Assembly (NCBI GenBank): GCA_963730585.1
Contig: CAVSSL010000010.1
Coordinates: 1-64,000 of the forward strand
Source of the DNA: Pedococcus_A sp963730585
GTDB taxonomy: Bacteria; Actinomycetota; Actinomycetes; Actinomycetales; Dermatophilaceae
Direction of reading: 5' to 3'
DNA: 64,000 bases
Shown: positions 27,642 through 37,676 of the stretch, in pieces
Position numbering within the stretch: position 1 is the stretch's first letter
Layout of the letters: each line of letters begins with the position of its first letter
Translations under genes and position numbers: made by a program
The notes under the pieces: model-generated
The model's database searches: none
Told to the model about the DNA's origin: nothing
The model's input: the letters and a program-made list of their open reading frames with translations, nothing else

Positions 27642-28463
27642 ATGGAATCCATGTCGACGCAGGCGGAACGGGCCGAGCTCGAGCGCTACAGCATCCGCTA
27701 CGCCCAAGGAGCTGCCCCCGCCGCCATCGCCGCCGAACGCGCCGCTCTGGGGAGTGACTACGGCGCCACCGGCTACGCCACGGTCGCCCAGGCGGACCAG
27801 CTGGCCGACGCGCTTCGGCTGGGGCCCGGTGACCGCCTGCTCGACATCGGCTCAGGTTGCGGGTGGCCCGGACTGCACATCGCACAGCGCACCGGCTGCG
27901 ACGTCGTCGTCAGCGACCTCACCCTCGCCGGTGTCAGCCGAGCCGCCGCTCGGGCCCGAGCCGACGGCATGGGAACCCGCGCGGCGATGACCGTCGCCAG
28001 CGGGAGACAGCTGCCGTTCCGACCCGAGTGCTTCGACGCGATCGTTCACACCGACGTGCTGTGTTGACTGCGGGCCAAGCTCTCCGTGCTGAGAGCCTGC
28101 AGACGCCTCCTGCGCCCAGGTGGACGCGTGGGGTTCGCCACCATCCGGGTGGTTGACGGGTTGACACCGCAGGCCCGGAAGGCGGCGGTGGCGGCCGGTC
28201 CACCGGTTCCGACCGGACCTGGGGCGGCCGAGCTGGCCGCACGCGCCGGGTTCGTCGACGTCGAGGCACACGACGTCTCGGCGGACTACCTGGTGACTGC
28301 TCGGGCCTGGCTCGACGCGCGTCTGGCTCTGCGCGACGAGCTGCGGCCGCTCGGCCCCGAGGAGTACGACGAGAAGGTCGCCGACGGCCGCCTCGCCATC
28401 GCGGAGATCGAGGCGGGACGGCTGGCACGCACGCTGGTCGTGGCGACGCGTCCGAGAGCCTGA
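27642..28463 (+). pseudogene. SAM-dependent methyltransferase interrupted by in-frame TGA (nonsense mutation or selenocysteine codon)
   Basis: The frame encodes a class I methyltransferase of about 273 residues: motif I LLDIGSGCGWPGLHIAQ, VVVSDLTLAGV, FDAIVHTDVLC, then TGA at 28065-28067, then LRAKLSVLRACRRLLRPGG in the same frame. No other stop occurs before 28463, and the sequence after TGA keeps normal codon bias. If TGA is a stop the product is a 141-aa fragment lacking the C-terminal sheet. If it is read as selenocysteine the protein is full length with a Cys-Sec pair. A SECIS-like hairpin lies 11 nt after the TGA. GGGAGGG lies 11 nt before the ATG at 27642; ATG 27651 is an alternative. 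Confidence 0.75.
28079..28096 (+). promoter_or_regulatory. SECIS-like hairpin just after the in-frame TGA
   Basis: GCTCTC (28079-28084) pairs perfectly with GAGAGC (28091-28096) around the 6-nt loop CGTGCT. The stem starts 11 nt after the TGA and the loop begins 17 nt after it, with G at loop position 2 and GU adjacent. This agrees with the general bacterial SECIS layout (short stem, small loop with early G, 16-37 nt from UGA to loop). Such a small stem can arise by chance in GC-rich DNA. Confidence 0.35.
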
Positions 28464-28613
28464 ACCGGCGGCCGGCGGTCGCACCGAGACCGGTCCATGG
28501 CTGCGGGCCTCATCCGCCTCGGGTGATGCCGCGAGCCCTCTCGGGCTGCGGAGACTGGCCACGCACCCCGGCGCACGCCGGCGGGGACACCGGTGCACGA
28601 CGGGAGACTCGAC

Positions 28614-29153
28614 ATGGCCAAGCAGGAGAAGGACACCCTCTACGTGGTCGCCGCCGCATATGACGACGTCGACGCAGCGGTCGCCGACTACGAGGCGGTG
28701 AAGGCGCTCTACCAGGAGGTCAAGACCTCCCACGACTTCGACGCCGCCGTGGTCGCCAAGGACGAGGACGGCAAGGTCCGCATCGTCAAGAAGCACGAGC
28801 AGCCCACCCGGCACGGCGCGGCCGTCGGGCTCGGCTGGGGCCTGGCCGTGGGGGTCACGGCCGCCCTGTTCCCGCCGGTGGGCATCGGCCTGGCCACCGC
28901 GGGTGCGGGCGGCGCGGCGATCGGCGCGGTGGCCGGCCACGCGAGCGGCGGCATGTCGCGCGGCGACCTCAAGGAGCTCGGCGACACCCTCGACGAGGGC
29001 CAGGCCGGCCTGATCGTGGTCTACGAGACCAACCTCGCCGACCAGGTCGCCGCCAACATCAAGGCCGCCAACCGGCTCATCTCCAAGGCCACCGACATGG
29101 CGGCCGACGAGCTCGCGGCCGAGATCAAGGCCGCCGAGAAGGCCTCCGCCTAG
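28614..29153 (+). CDS. DUF1269 family protein
   Basis: 179 aa. It begins with a ferredoxin-like segment (LYVVAAAYDDVDAAVADYEA, HDFDAAVVAKDEDGKVRIVK), contains a glycine-rich hydrophobic hairpin (GLGWGLAVGVTAALFPPVG, ATAGAGGAAIGAVAGHA) and ends in an Ala-rich helix, as in DUF1269 proteins. The family is often linked to stress or membranes but its function is undefined. GGGAG lies 8 nt before the ATG at 28614. Confidence 0.8.
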   Translation: MAKQEKDTLYVVAAAYDDVDAAVADYEAVKALYQEVKTSHDFDAAVVAKDEDGKVRIVKKHEQPTRHGAAVGLGWGLAVGVTAALFPPVGIGLATAGAGGAAIGAVAGHASGGMSRGDLKELGDTLDEGQAGLIVVYETNLADQVAANIKAANRLISKATDMAADELAAEIKAAEKASA

Positions 29154-29167
29154 CGCGACGCCAGACC

Positions 29168-29228
29168 GGCTCCTGCCGTAAGACAGGCTCCTGCCGCCAG
29201 ACGGGCTCCTGCCGTCAGGCAGGCTCCT
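29168..29228. repeat. 18-bp tandem repeat, about 3.4 copies, hairpin-forming
   Basis: Units begin GGCTCCTGCCG at 29168, 29186 and 29204, with a partial copy at 29222, differing at a few positions. The third unit holds a perfect hairpin CCTGCC-GTCA-GGCAGG (29208-29223). The array lies between the convergent DUF1269 and SOUL genes and runs into the SOUL stop codon (29215-29217), so it probably serves as a bidirectional terminator. Confidence 0.7.
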
Positions 29229-29814
29229 CGCGGACGTCGAGGACGACCTCGTTGCGCCGCAGGAACCAGGGTTTGAACGGTGGGTCGTAGCGCAGCCACC
29301 GGGGCGCACCGACCGGCTCGAGGCCTGCCCTCGCGACGACCTCGAGCAGGCGGTCACGGTGCTCCTCGTAGTTCGAGCGCGTCCAGCGGCCCGAGTACCC
29401 GATGGCGGCGGCCAGCACCGGTGGGACCGTGCGCAGGCTCACGCGGGAGTCGGCCGGCTCAGGCGCGCTGCTTGCGGTCATACCGGCTGGCAGCACGAAC
29501 GCGACGGCGAACGACTCCTCGCCCACGTCCTCCTGCGCGACTTCCTGCGCGACCTCCTCCTGCACGACGGGCGCGGTCATCGCGACCCTCTCCCCTCGCG
29601 CCCGCTCCTGGACGACCGGCGCCGTCATGGCGACCTTGGTGCGCGGGCGGTTGTCACCGCTGATGTAGGCGAACAGCGGCGCGAAGGCCAGGTTCCCGGC
29701 GCTGGTGAGGGAGCCGCGGATGGTGACCTCGGCGACGACGTGCTCGGGGTAACGCCGCAGCTCCACTCGGTCGTCGAGGTGCCCGACGACCTGGTACGGC
29801 AGCTCCTCCGTCAC
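29215..29814 (-). CDS. SOUL family heme-binding protein
   Basis: 199 aa. YQVVGHLDDRVELRRYPEHV is the SOUL N-terminus. Two MTAPVVQE segments (VAMTAPVVQERARGERVAMTA region), SFAVAFVLPAG and the C-terminal YDPPFKPWFLRRNEV complete the family pattern. SOUL/HBP proteins bind heme or porphyrin loosely; the bacterial role is unclear. The start is GTG at 29814 without a ribosome-binding site, but a TAGCCT box (29821-29826) sits 6 nt upstream, favouring a leaderless transcript. Confidence 0.85.
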   Translation of the reverse strand: MTEELPYQVVGHLDDRVELRRYPEHVVAEVTIRGSLTSAGNLAFAPLFAYISGDNRPRTKVAMTAPVVQERARGERVAMTAPVVQEEVAQEVAQEDVGEESFAVAFVLPAGMTASSAPEPADSRVSLRTVPPVLAAAIGYSGRWTRSNYEEHRDRLLEVVARAGLEPVGAPRWLRYDPPFKPWFLRRNEVVLDVREEPA

Positions 29815-29904
29815 GTCTCGAGGCTACGCGCGAGGCGCTGCCGGCAGCGGCTGGATGACCCCAAAACCCCCGCAGGCCGGACCAGGCTGTGGGAGCATCC
29901 CGCC

Positions 29905-30294
29905 GTGCTGATTCGCGGGGGCGTTGGCGTGGGCATCATCATGTTCGGCATCTGGGTGTACTGCCTGCTGGACGTGATCATGGCCGAGGAGTACCGGATC
30001 AGGAACCTGTCGAAGGGGACCTGGATCATGATCGTGCTGTTCACCTTCGAGGTGGGCGCGATCGCCTGGCTGGTGGCCGGGCGGCCCCAGGCGGCGCCGC
30101 GCGACCTGCCCTACAAGGGCAACACGGGCCGCCCGGTGCCGCGATACCCCGAGTACGACAGACCGGGGCGCTTTGCGGCGACCAACCCGGACGACGACGA
30201 GGCCTTCCTCCGCCAGGTCAGGCAGCGCGCGGAGGAGCAGCGACGGGTCGGCACGCGAACAGCGCGAGGCACAGGAGGCACAGGAGGCCGGTGA
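29905..30294 (+). CDS. Small membrane protein with PLDc_N-like domain
   Basis: 129 aa. Two spans (GVGVGIIMFGIWVYCLLDVI and WIMIVLFTFEVGAIAWLVAG) flank a short loop, the form of the phospholipase-D-nuclease N-terminal domain found alone in many Actinobacteria. A charged, probably disordered tail follows. The GTG at 29905 is preceded by GGGAG. The function is unknown. Confidence 0.7.
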   Translation: MLIRGGVGVGIIMFGIWVYCLLDVIMAEEYRIRNLSKGTWIMIVLFTFEVGAIAWLVAGRPQAAPRDLPYKGNTGRPVPRYPEYDRPGRFAATNPDDDEAFLRQVRQRAEEQRRVGTRTARGTGGTGGR

Positions 30295-30407
30295 GCTCCG
30301 AGGCCGTGGGGACCACGAGCGTCCCGCCCCCGAAGGGACCGGGGGCACCACGGACGAGGCGGGCCCCGAGCGCACCTGAGGCACGCGGCATACCCCGCGT
30401 TGAGCCG

Positions 30408-30453
30408 GGTGTGGTGGAACGCCGCCCTCGGGCGGGCGGTGATCCACCACACC
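30408..30453 (+). terminator. Nested hairpin terminator
   Basis: GGTGTGGTGGA (30408-30418) pairs perfectly with TCCACCACACC (30443-30453). The 24-nt interior contains CCGCCC/GGGCGG for a second stem. It lies between the PLDc_N-like gene and the operators of the acyl-CoA dehydrogenase gene and probably insulates them. Confidence 0.6.
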
Positions 30454-30471
30454 GGAGTCGGGGTTGCTTTT

Positions 30472-30512
30472 GTTACCCGCCGGTATCACCATGGAAGTTA
30501 CCGGCCGGTACG
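30472..30512 (+). promoter_or_regulatory. Two operator copies GTTACC(C/G)GCCGGTA upstream of the acyl-CoA dehydrogenase gene
   Basis: Site A GTTACCCGCCGGTATC (30472-30487) and site B GTTACCGGCCGGTACG (30497-30512) are near-identical; site B includes the perfect palindrome TACCGGCCGGTA. Centres are 25 bp apart. The position 40-80 nt before the ATG at 30554 suits a TetR-type repressor responding to acyl-CoA (inference). The repressor gene was not found in the window. Confidence 0.6.
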
Positions 30513-30553
30513 GTCGGCCGACACTGCTGTCAGAACACGTGGAGGATCCGGCC

Positions 30554-32428
30554 ATGGGCCACTACAAGAGCAACCTGCGCGACCTGGAGTTCAACCTCTT
30601 CGAGGTCTTCGGCCGCCAGGACGTGCTGGGCCACGGGCCCTACTCCGAGGTCGACGCCGACACCGCGCGCGAGATGCTCAAGGAGGTCTCGCGCCTCTCC
30701 GAGAACGAGCTGGCCGCCTCCTTCACCGAGGCCGACCGCAACCCGCCGGTCTACGACCCGAAGACCTACTCGGTGACCATGCCCGAGGCCTTCAAGAAGT
30801 CCTACCAGGCCTACGTCGACTCCGGGTTCTGGAGCATCGACGTGCCGGGCGAGCTCGACGGCACGGTGGCACCGCCGTCGCTGAAGTGGGCCATGAACGA
30901 GATGGTGCTCGGCGCCAACCCGGCCATCGCGATGTTCGCCGCGAGCTACTCCTTCGGCAAGCTGCTCTACGTCCTCGGCAACGACGAGCAGAAGAAGATG
31001 GCCCGCTGGATCATCGAGAAGGGCTGGCACTGCACGATGGTGCTGACCGAGCCCGACGCCGGCTCCGACGTCGGCGCCGGCCGCACCAAGGCCGTGCAGA
31101 ACGACGACGGCACCTGGAACGTCACCGGCGTCAAGCGGTTCATCACCTCGGCCGAGTCCGACATGACCGACAACGTGGTCCACTTCGTGCTCGCCCGCCC
31201 CGAGGGCGCCGGCCCGGGCACCAAGGGCCTGTCGCTGTTCATCGTGCCGAAGTTCCACGTCGACCTCGAGACAGGCGAGCTCGGTGAGCGCAACGGCGCC
31301 TACGTCACGAACGTCGAGCACAAGATGGGCCTGAAGGTCTCGACGACGTGCGAGATCACCTTCGGCGACAAGGAGCCGGCGGTCGGCACCCTGCTCGGCG
31401 ACGCCCACGACGGCATCGCCCAGATGTTCCGCGTCATCGAGCACGCCCGCATGCTGGTCGGCACCAAGGCCATCTCGACGCTGTCGACGGCCTACCTGAA
31501 CGCGCTCGACTACGCCAAGAACCGCGTCCAGGGCGCCGACCTGACCCAGATGACCGACAAGAGCGCCCCACGCGTCACCATCACCCACCACCCCGACGTG
31601 CGCCGCTCGCTCATGACCCAGAAGGCCTACGCCGAGGGCCTGCGCGCGCTGGTGCTCTACACCGCCACGCAGCAGGACATCGTCGACCAGGCCCAGCTCG
31701 AGACCGGCGCGGAGTCGCTCGAGAAGGACAGCCCGGCCGACATGGCCAACCGGGTCAACGACCTGCTGCTGCCCATCGTCAAGGGTGTCGGCTCCGAGCG
31801 CGCCTGGGTGCTGCTCGGCACCGAGTCGCTGCAGACCCTCGGCGGCTCGGGCTTCCTGCAGGACTACCCGATCGAGCAGTACATCCGCGACGCCAAGATC
31901 GACACGCTCTACGAGGGCACCACCGCGATCCAGGGCCAGGACTTCTTCTTCCGCAAGATCATCCGCGACAAGGCGCAGGCCCTCTCGCACGTGGCCATGC
32001 AGATCCAGGAGTTCGCCAAGAACCTCGGCGCCACCGGCGGCAGCCTCGACACCGAGCGCGAGCTGCTCGGCAAGGGCCTCGAGGACGTGCAGGGCATCCT
32101 CGGCCACATGGTCGGCGAGCTCATGAAGTCCGACCCCCGCCAGGAGGGCTCGGACGTCCGCAACCTCTACAAGGTCGGCCAGAACACCTCGCGCCTGCTG
32201 ATGGCCGCCGGTGACCTCGTCATCGGCTGGCTGCTGCTGCGCCAGGCCGAGGTCGCCCAGGCCGCACTCGCCGCGGGCCCCTCCGAGAAGGACCGTGACT
32301 TCTACGAGGGCAAGGTCGCCGCGGCGAAGTTCTTCGCCCGCAACGTCCTTCCGAAGATCGCGGCCGAGCGCCAGATCGCCGAGGCCACCGACAACGCCCT
32401 CATGGACGTGCCCGAGTCCGCGTTCTGA
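30554..32428 (+). CDS. Acyl-CoA dehydrogenase, large FadE type with extra C-terminal domain
   Basis: 624 aa, the length class with N-terminal AcylCoA_DH_N extension and extra C-terminal domain rather than the standard 380 aa. MVLTEPDAGSDVGAGRTKA is the FAD/substrate loop, TWNVTGVKRFITSAESDM the middle domain, and IDTLYEGTTAIQGQDFFFRK carries the usual catalytic Glu (YEGTTAIQ). It oxidises acyl-CoA to trans-2-enoyl-CoA with FAD in fatty-acid beta-oxidation. GGAGG is 8 nt before the ATG. Two palindromic operators (30472-30512) lie upstream and a strong terminator (32461-32495) downstream. Confidence 0.92.
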   Translation: MGHYKSNLRDLEFNLFEVFGRQDVLGHGPYSEVDADTAREMLKEVSRLSENELAASFTEADRNPPVYDPKTYSVTMPEAFKKSYQAYVDSGFWSIDVPGELDGTVAPPSLKWAMNEMVLGANPAIAMFAASYSFGKLLYVLGNDEQKKMARWIIEKGWHCTMVLTEPDAGSDVGAGRTKAVQNDDGTWNVTGVKRFITSAESDMTDNVVHFVLARPEGAGPGTKGLSLFIVPKFHVDLETGELGERNGAYVTNVEHKMGLKVSTTCEITFGDKEPAVGTLLGDAHDGIAQMFRVIEHARMLVGTKAISTLSTAYLNALDYAKNRVQGADLTQMTDKSAPRVTITHHPDVRRSLMTQKAYAEGLRALVLYTATQQDIVDQAQLETGAESLEKDSPADMANRVNDLLLPIVKGVGSERAWVLLGTESLQTLGGSGFLQDYPIEQYIRDAKIDTLYEGTTAIQGQDFFFRKIIRDKAQALSHVAMQIQEFAKNLGATGGSLDTERELLGKGLEDVQGILGHMVGELMKSDPRQEGSDVRNLYKVGQNTSRLLMAAGDLVIGWLLLRQAEVAQAALAAGPSEKDRDFYEGKVAAAKFFARNVLPKIAAERQIAEATDNALMDVPESAF

Positions 32429-32460
32429 CAGACCCGGTATGCCGGTCGGCCCGGCACGCG

Positions 32461-32495
32461 CGAAGGGCTGGCTTCCCCTGGAAGCCAGCCCTTCG
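32461..32495. terminator. 16-bp perfect-stem bidirectional terminator
   Basis: CGAAGGGCTGGCTTCC (32461-32476) and its exact complement (32480-32495) enclose a 3-nt loop CCT. It sits between the convergent acyl-CoA dehydrogenase and CHAP genes and can serve both. Confidence 0.85.
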
Positions 32496-32510
32496 GCACA
32501 CCCGGCGCCG

Positions 32511-33296
32511 TCAGCGCTTGAAGCGGATGAAGGCGCTGAACTGGTGCGACCCCTCGCCCCGGGTGGCCTTGCGGTAGCTGTAGGTGTCGGGGCGCACGTG
32601 GTTGTACTCCTCGACCATGAAGCTGCCGTCGGCGTTGACCTTCGCGACGTAGGCGACGTGGCCCCACGTGCCCGAGCTGCGCACCGCGATGTCACCGACG
32701 CGCGGGCTGCTGGAGACGGGGATGCCGGCGGCGCGGGCGGCGTTGTCCCAGTTCTCGGCGTTGCCCCAGTGGACGCCCTTGTAGTGGTTGTGGAACGCGA
32801 TGCCGAGGTTGTGGTTGACCCGCCAGGCGGCGAACGAGGTGCACTGGCCCTTGTAGAAGTTCCAGCGGTCCACGCCGGAGGTCGCACCGCGGTAGGGGTA
32901 GTCGTCCTTGATCGCGCCGGTCGGCGCCGGGTTGGTCGAACCGCTCTTGCACAGCGGGGCCACGCGGCCGTCGGAGCCGGTGTAGACGAAGGCGTCGGAG
33001 ACGTAGCGGTTGGCGCCGATCTTGTTCCACCAGCTCGACGTGCCGTACTTGCCCTTGACCGTGGTGCCGCGGGCCTGGCAGATGATGTCGATCTTCGTGC
33101 CGGAGGAGACGCGGCCGACCTTGGCGTAGTTCGTTCCCGGGCCCGAGCGGACGACGAGGTTGTCGCCGCCGGTGCGCACCCGGCCGGTGGCTGCCTCGGC
33201 CGCCAGGCCGAGACCGGCGACCGAGCCGAGTCCGAGGACGGCGGCCACCGCGACCCGGGTGGTGCGGTTGCCGTTCAGTGCTGCGAGCCTGCCCAT
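32511..33296 (-). CDS. Secreted SH3b-CHAP domain hydrolase
   Basis: 261 aa. A signal peptide (about 1-35, ending AAEAA) is followed by an SH3-like segment (NLVVRSGPGTNYAKVGRVSS) and a C-terminal CHAP domain with GQCTSFAAWRV (catalytic Cys) and WGHVAYVAKV (catalytic His). CHAP enzymes are amidases or endopeptidases that cut peptidoglycan, so a role in cell-wall turnover or division is expected. GGGGAG lies 8 nt before the ATG at 33296. Confidence 0.88.
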   Translation of the reverse strand: MGRLAALNGNRTTRVAVAAVLGLGSVAGLGLAAEAATGRVRTGGDNLVVRSGPGTNYAKVGRVSSGTKIDIICQARGTTVKGKYGTSSWWNKIGANRYVSDAFVYTGSDGRVAPLCKSGSTNPAPTGAIKDDYPYRGATSGVDRWNFYKGQCTSFAAWRVNHNLGIAFHNHYKGVHWGNAENWDNAARAAGIPVSSSPRVGDIAVRSSGTWGHVAYVAKVNADGSFMVEEYNHVRPDTYSYRKATRGEGSHQFSAFIRFKR

Positions 33297-33420
33297 GTCT
33301 GGTCTCCCCTGCTGTCGACGGCCGATCGCTGGTCGAGCGGCCCTGTCTGGCAAGGGAAACTACGAGCATGGGGCGGAGGCGTCGATGGGGAGGACTCCCC
33401 GCGGTGGTGGCTTCGGCAGA

Positions 33421-33464
33421 CACGGCAGCGGGGCCGGGAGTCTCCTCCCGGCCCCGCTGTCGTG
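33421..33464 (-). terminator. 20-bp hairpin terminator after the DUF6458 gene
   Basis: CACGGCAGCGGGGCCGGGAG (33421-33440) pairs with 33445-33464 with a single G-T wobble around loop TCTC. It begins 18 nt past the DUF6458 stop and sits upstream of the CHAP gene, isolating the two minus-strand genes. Confidence 0.8.
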
Positions 33465-33481
33465 GTGTTGGTGCGCCGTGG

Positions 33482-33733
33482 TCAGCGACCCGGGTCGACG
33501 TCGACCTCGTCGACCTGGGTGCCCGTGGCCGGGTCGGTGTGGCTCACCCGACGGGCGGAGTATCCGGCCGTGGCACGGCGGGTCACGAGGAGGGACAGCA
33601 CGATGGCCAGCGCGCCGGCCGCCATGCAGATCCAGCCGATCATGCCGAGGTTGATGGCGTCGACGGAGGCGTTGAGGGCGAAAGTCAGGATGGCGCCAAC
33701 GACAATGAGGAAGATTCCAAGTCCGATGTACAT
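33482..33733 (-). CDS. DUF6458 family small membrane protein
   Basis: 83 aa with two spans (YIGLGIFLIVVGAILTFAL and LGMIGWICMAAGALAIVLSL) and a polar tail (ATAGYSARRVSHTDPATG). The start MYIGLGIFLIVVGAILTFAL is characteristic of DUF6458. The function is unknown. AGGAG lies about 7 nt before the ATG. Confidence 0.78.
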   Translation of the reverse strand: MYIGLGIFLIVVGAILTFALNASVDAINLGMIGWICMAAGALAIVLSLLVTRRATAGYSARRVSHTDPATGTQVDEVDVDPGR

Positions 33734-34054
33734 GCTCACTCCTGTGCTCGCGGGTCCGGTCTGAACCCGTTTCCGCCACGGTAGTGCGGAATCGACCAAA
33801 CGGCGCGGATGAGAAGCGCGCTGGCGTGGCCGCCAGGAGGCCGCCCGTGAGCCGCCGGCGTCAGGGTCGGACTGAGAGGTTGTCCTGTCGACGCGTTGTC
33901 CACAGGCACATTCACGACGTCCCGCCGTCCACAGGCGGCCGGGCTCAACTTGCCCTTCTTGCCTTGGGATGCCGCGTAAACCGTTGCGCGCCAATGGTTT
34001 CCGTCACGATCGGGCTGAGGAGCGTTGTCGGTGGTCTCTCCTAGTGTTGTCGTC
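33734..34054. other. 321-nt divergent intergenic region with DnaA-box-like repeats
   Basis: No gene was recognised. It contains TTGTCCACA (33896-33904), identical to the GC-rich actinobacterial DnaA-box form, and CCGTCCACA (33925-33933); both lie in the direct repeat GTCCACAGGC. At the right edge TAGTGT (34042-34047) is a -10 box 7 nt before the DUF222 gene's ATG. Confidence 0.5.
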
Positions 34055-35368
34055 ATGGAGGAGAACCCGGCCACGGAGCTGAGCCTGGCGGAGCACCGCG
34101 AACGCTTCGCGGCCGCCCGCTCCTCCCTGTCTGCCCTCGGGTCCGTCCTGTGGCAGGCACCCAGTGGTGGCGGGCCGGACGGCCTGTCGGGGTTGATGAC
34201 CGAGATGGACGCGCTGGTCACGGCCGGCGAGGCCGGTCGGGTCGCAGTGCTGCGCGAGGCCATGGACCGCGGCGAAACCGCCGGGGGTCCTGCAGCGATG
34301 ACCACCGCCCAATGGGTGCGGTTCCACTCCCCCTCGACCAAGGCCGGTGGGGCGGCGACGATCGTGAACGTCGCGACGGCGTTCGGCAAGGTCGCCAACG
34401 CCCCGGTCAAAGAGGCGGTCGAGTCTGCGCGGCTGCCCGTGAGGTCCGCTGCCGCGGTGGTGACCGAGGCCGACAAACTGCGCCCGCTGCTGGCCGAGGG
34501 CGCCGAACCCCACGTCCTCGAAGGACTGATCACCATGGCCGAGCAGCACGGCCCGTCCGGGTGCCGGATGCTGCGCGACGCCCTGCTCGCCAAGTACGGC
34601 CGGGAGGGGGTACTGCAGGACCAGCAGGACACCGGCAAGTCCTTCATCTCGCTGTCCCAGCCGAGGGACACCGGCGCGAACACCTTCGAGTACTCCCTCA
34701 CCCTCGACGTCGAGGGCAAGGCAGTCCTCGAGGCGGCGCTGGGTCCGCTGTCGGCGCCGAAGCCGGTCGACGGGGAACGCGACCTGCGGACCTCGGACCG
34801 GCGCCGCGGCGAGGCGTTCCTGACCCTGGCCCGGCGAGCTGTGGCCGCCGGGGAGGAGGTCGGCAAGACCAACAAGACCACGCTGGTGCTGACCATGAGC
34901 TACGAGGACCTCAAGGACCGCCTCGGCGCGGCCACCACGCTCGGCGGTCTGGACGCCGGGCAGCACCTGGCACCGGAGACCGTCCGGCGGCTGTGCTGCG
35001 ACGGCTCGGTCATCCCGGTCGTGCTCGGCTCCGACGGTGAGGTCATGGACTGGGGGCTGCAGAAGCGGTTCTTCACCGACGGCCAGACCAAACGCCTGTG
35101 GCTGAGGGACGGCGGCTGCACCTATCCGGGCTGCGGAGCACCCCCGCAGTGGGCGGACGCCCATCATTTGATCCACTGGGCAGACCTCGGACCCTCGGAC
35201 CTCGACAACGCAGCCCTGCTCTGCGACCGGCACCACACCATCGTCCACAAGCGGCGCCTCGCCGGTCGGGTCGTCAAGGGCACGTTCGGGAAACGGGTCG
35301 AGTGGGACCTCACGCCCGGGTCGTACGACGAACTGCTGGCCAGACGGGCCGCTCAGGAACCAGCGTGA
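34055..35368 (+). CDS. DUF222-HNH endonuclease domain protein (13E12-like)
   Basis: 437 aa. The N-terminal DUF222 region (about 20-320) is helical. The C-terminal HNH motif reads LRDGGCTYPGCGAPPQWAD, HHLIHWADLGPSDLDNAALL and CDRHHTIVH with paired cysteines and the HH/N/H residues. These are multicopy actinobacterial proteins of unresolved role, sometimes linked to mobile DNA. No mobile-element neighbours are present. A TAGTGT -10 box 7 nt before the ATG and the lack of a ribosome-binding site favour a leaderless start at 34055. Confidence 0.85.
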   Translation: MEENPATELSLAEHRERFAAARSSLSALGSVLWQAPSGGGPDGLSGLMTEMDALVTAGEAGRVAVLREAMDRGETAGGPAAMTTAQWVRFHSPSTKAGGAATIVNVATAFGKVANAPVKEAVESARLPVRSAAAVVTEADKLRPLLAEGAEPHVLEGLITMAEQHGPSGCRMLRDALLAKYGREGVLQDQQDTGKSFISLSQPRDTGANTFEYSLTLDVEGKAVLEAALGPLSAPKPVDGERDLRTSDRRRGEAFLTLARRAVAAGEEVGKTNKTTLVLTMSYEDLKDRLGAATTLGGLDAGQHLAPETVRRLCCDGSVIPVVLGSDGEVMDWGLQKRFFTDGQTKRLWLRDGGCTYPGCGAPPQWADAHHLIHWADLGPSDLDNAALLCDRHHTIVHKRRLAGRVVKGTFGKRVEWDLTPGSYDELLARRAAQEPA

Positions 35369-35405
35369 CCCCGCCCCACACCCCGCCCCTTGCCGGCGGG
35401 GTCAC
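35365..35405. terminator. 11-bp hairpin between convergent genes
   Basis: GTGACCCCGCC (35365-35375) pairs perfectly with GGCGGGGTCAC (35395-35405). The left arm includes the DUF222-HNH stop codon, and the right arm lies 28 nt past the stop of the small membrane gene on the other strand, so it can terminate both. Confidence 0.65.
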
Positions 35406-35432
35406 AGGCATGTCAGGACCCGGGCGACAACC

Positions 35433-35618
35433 TCAGCGGTGGTACTCGTCGCTCTGGCCCGGCATCCGGTGCGCCTCGGGCGGCCGCGGCGAGTCGGTGA
35501 GCCGGTCGTAGGAGTCGGTGCTGCCGGAGGTCTTGCGCCGACGGTCGACGAACACCGCGATCGCCACGACGACCGCGACGCCGACCAGGATCGGCAGGAT
35601 CACCTCGAGAATCCCCAT
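35433..35618 (-). CDS. Small single-span membrane protein
   Basis: 61 aa: one N-terminal hydrophobic segment (ILEVILPILVGVAVVVAIAVF), then a basic stop-transfer (VDRRRKT) and a polar tail. No family was recognised. GAGAGGGG lies 7 nt before the ATG, which supports expression. Confidence 0.6.
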   Translation of the reverse strand: MGILEVILPILVGVAVVVAIAVFVDRRRKTSGSTDSYDRLTDSPRPPEAHRMPGQSDEYHR

Positions 35619-35715
35619 GACCGCACCCCTCTCGTCCGGCCTCCGTCCGGCGGCCTCTGGCCAGAGCGTATGCCGTCCGGTCACCTCACCGGGGACTTCT
35701 GCGCCAGCCGATTCC

Positions 35716-37590
<1,875 letters not shown>

Positions 37591-37676
37591 GCTCTTCCCG
37601 TCAAGACTGTCTCTTCCCCGGGACGGCGGACCCAGCGAGGGGGACTCAGCGAGGGGTGGACTCAACGGGCGCGGGC

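Noticed and set aside
30530..32887. 785-aa open frame antisense to the acyl-CoA dehydrogenase
   Set aside because: It is a GC-bias shadow: low-complexity Leu/Gly/Asp-rich translation, no family resemblance, and the plus strand has a clear enzyme.
33734..34054. Replication origin
   Set aside because: Only two DnaA-box-like sites and no dnaA/dnaN neighbours.
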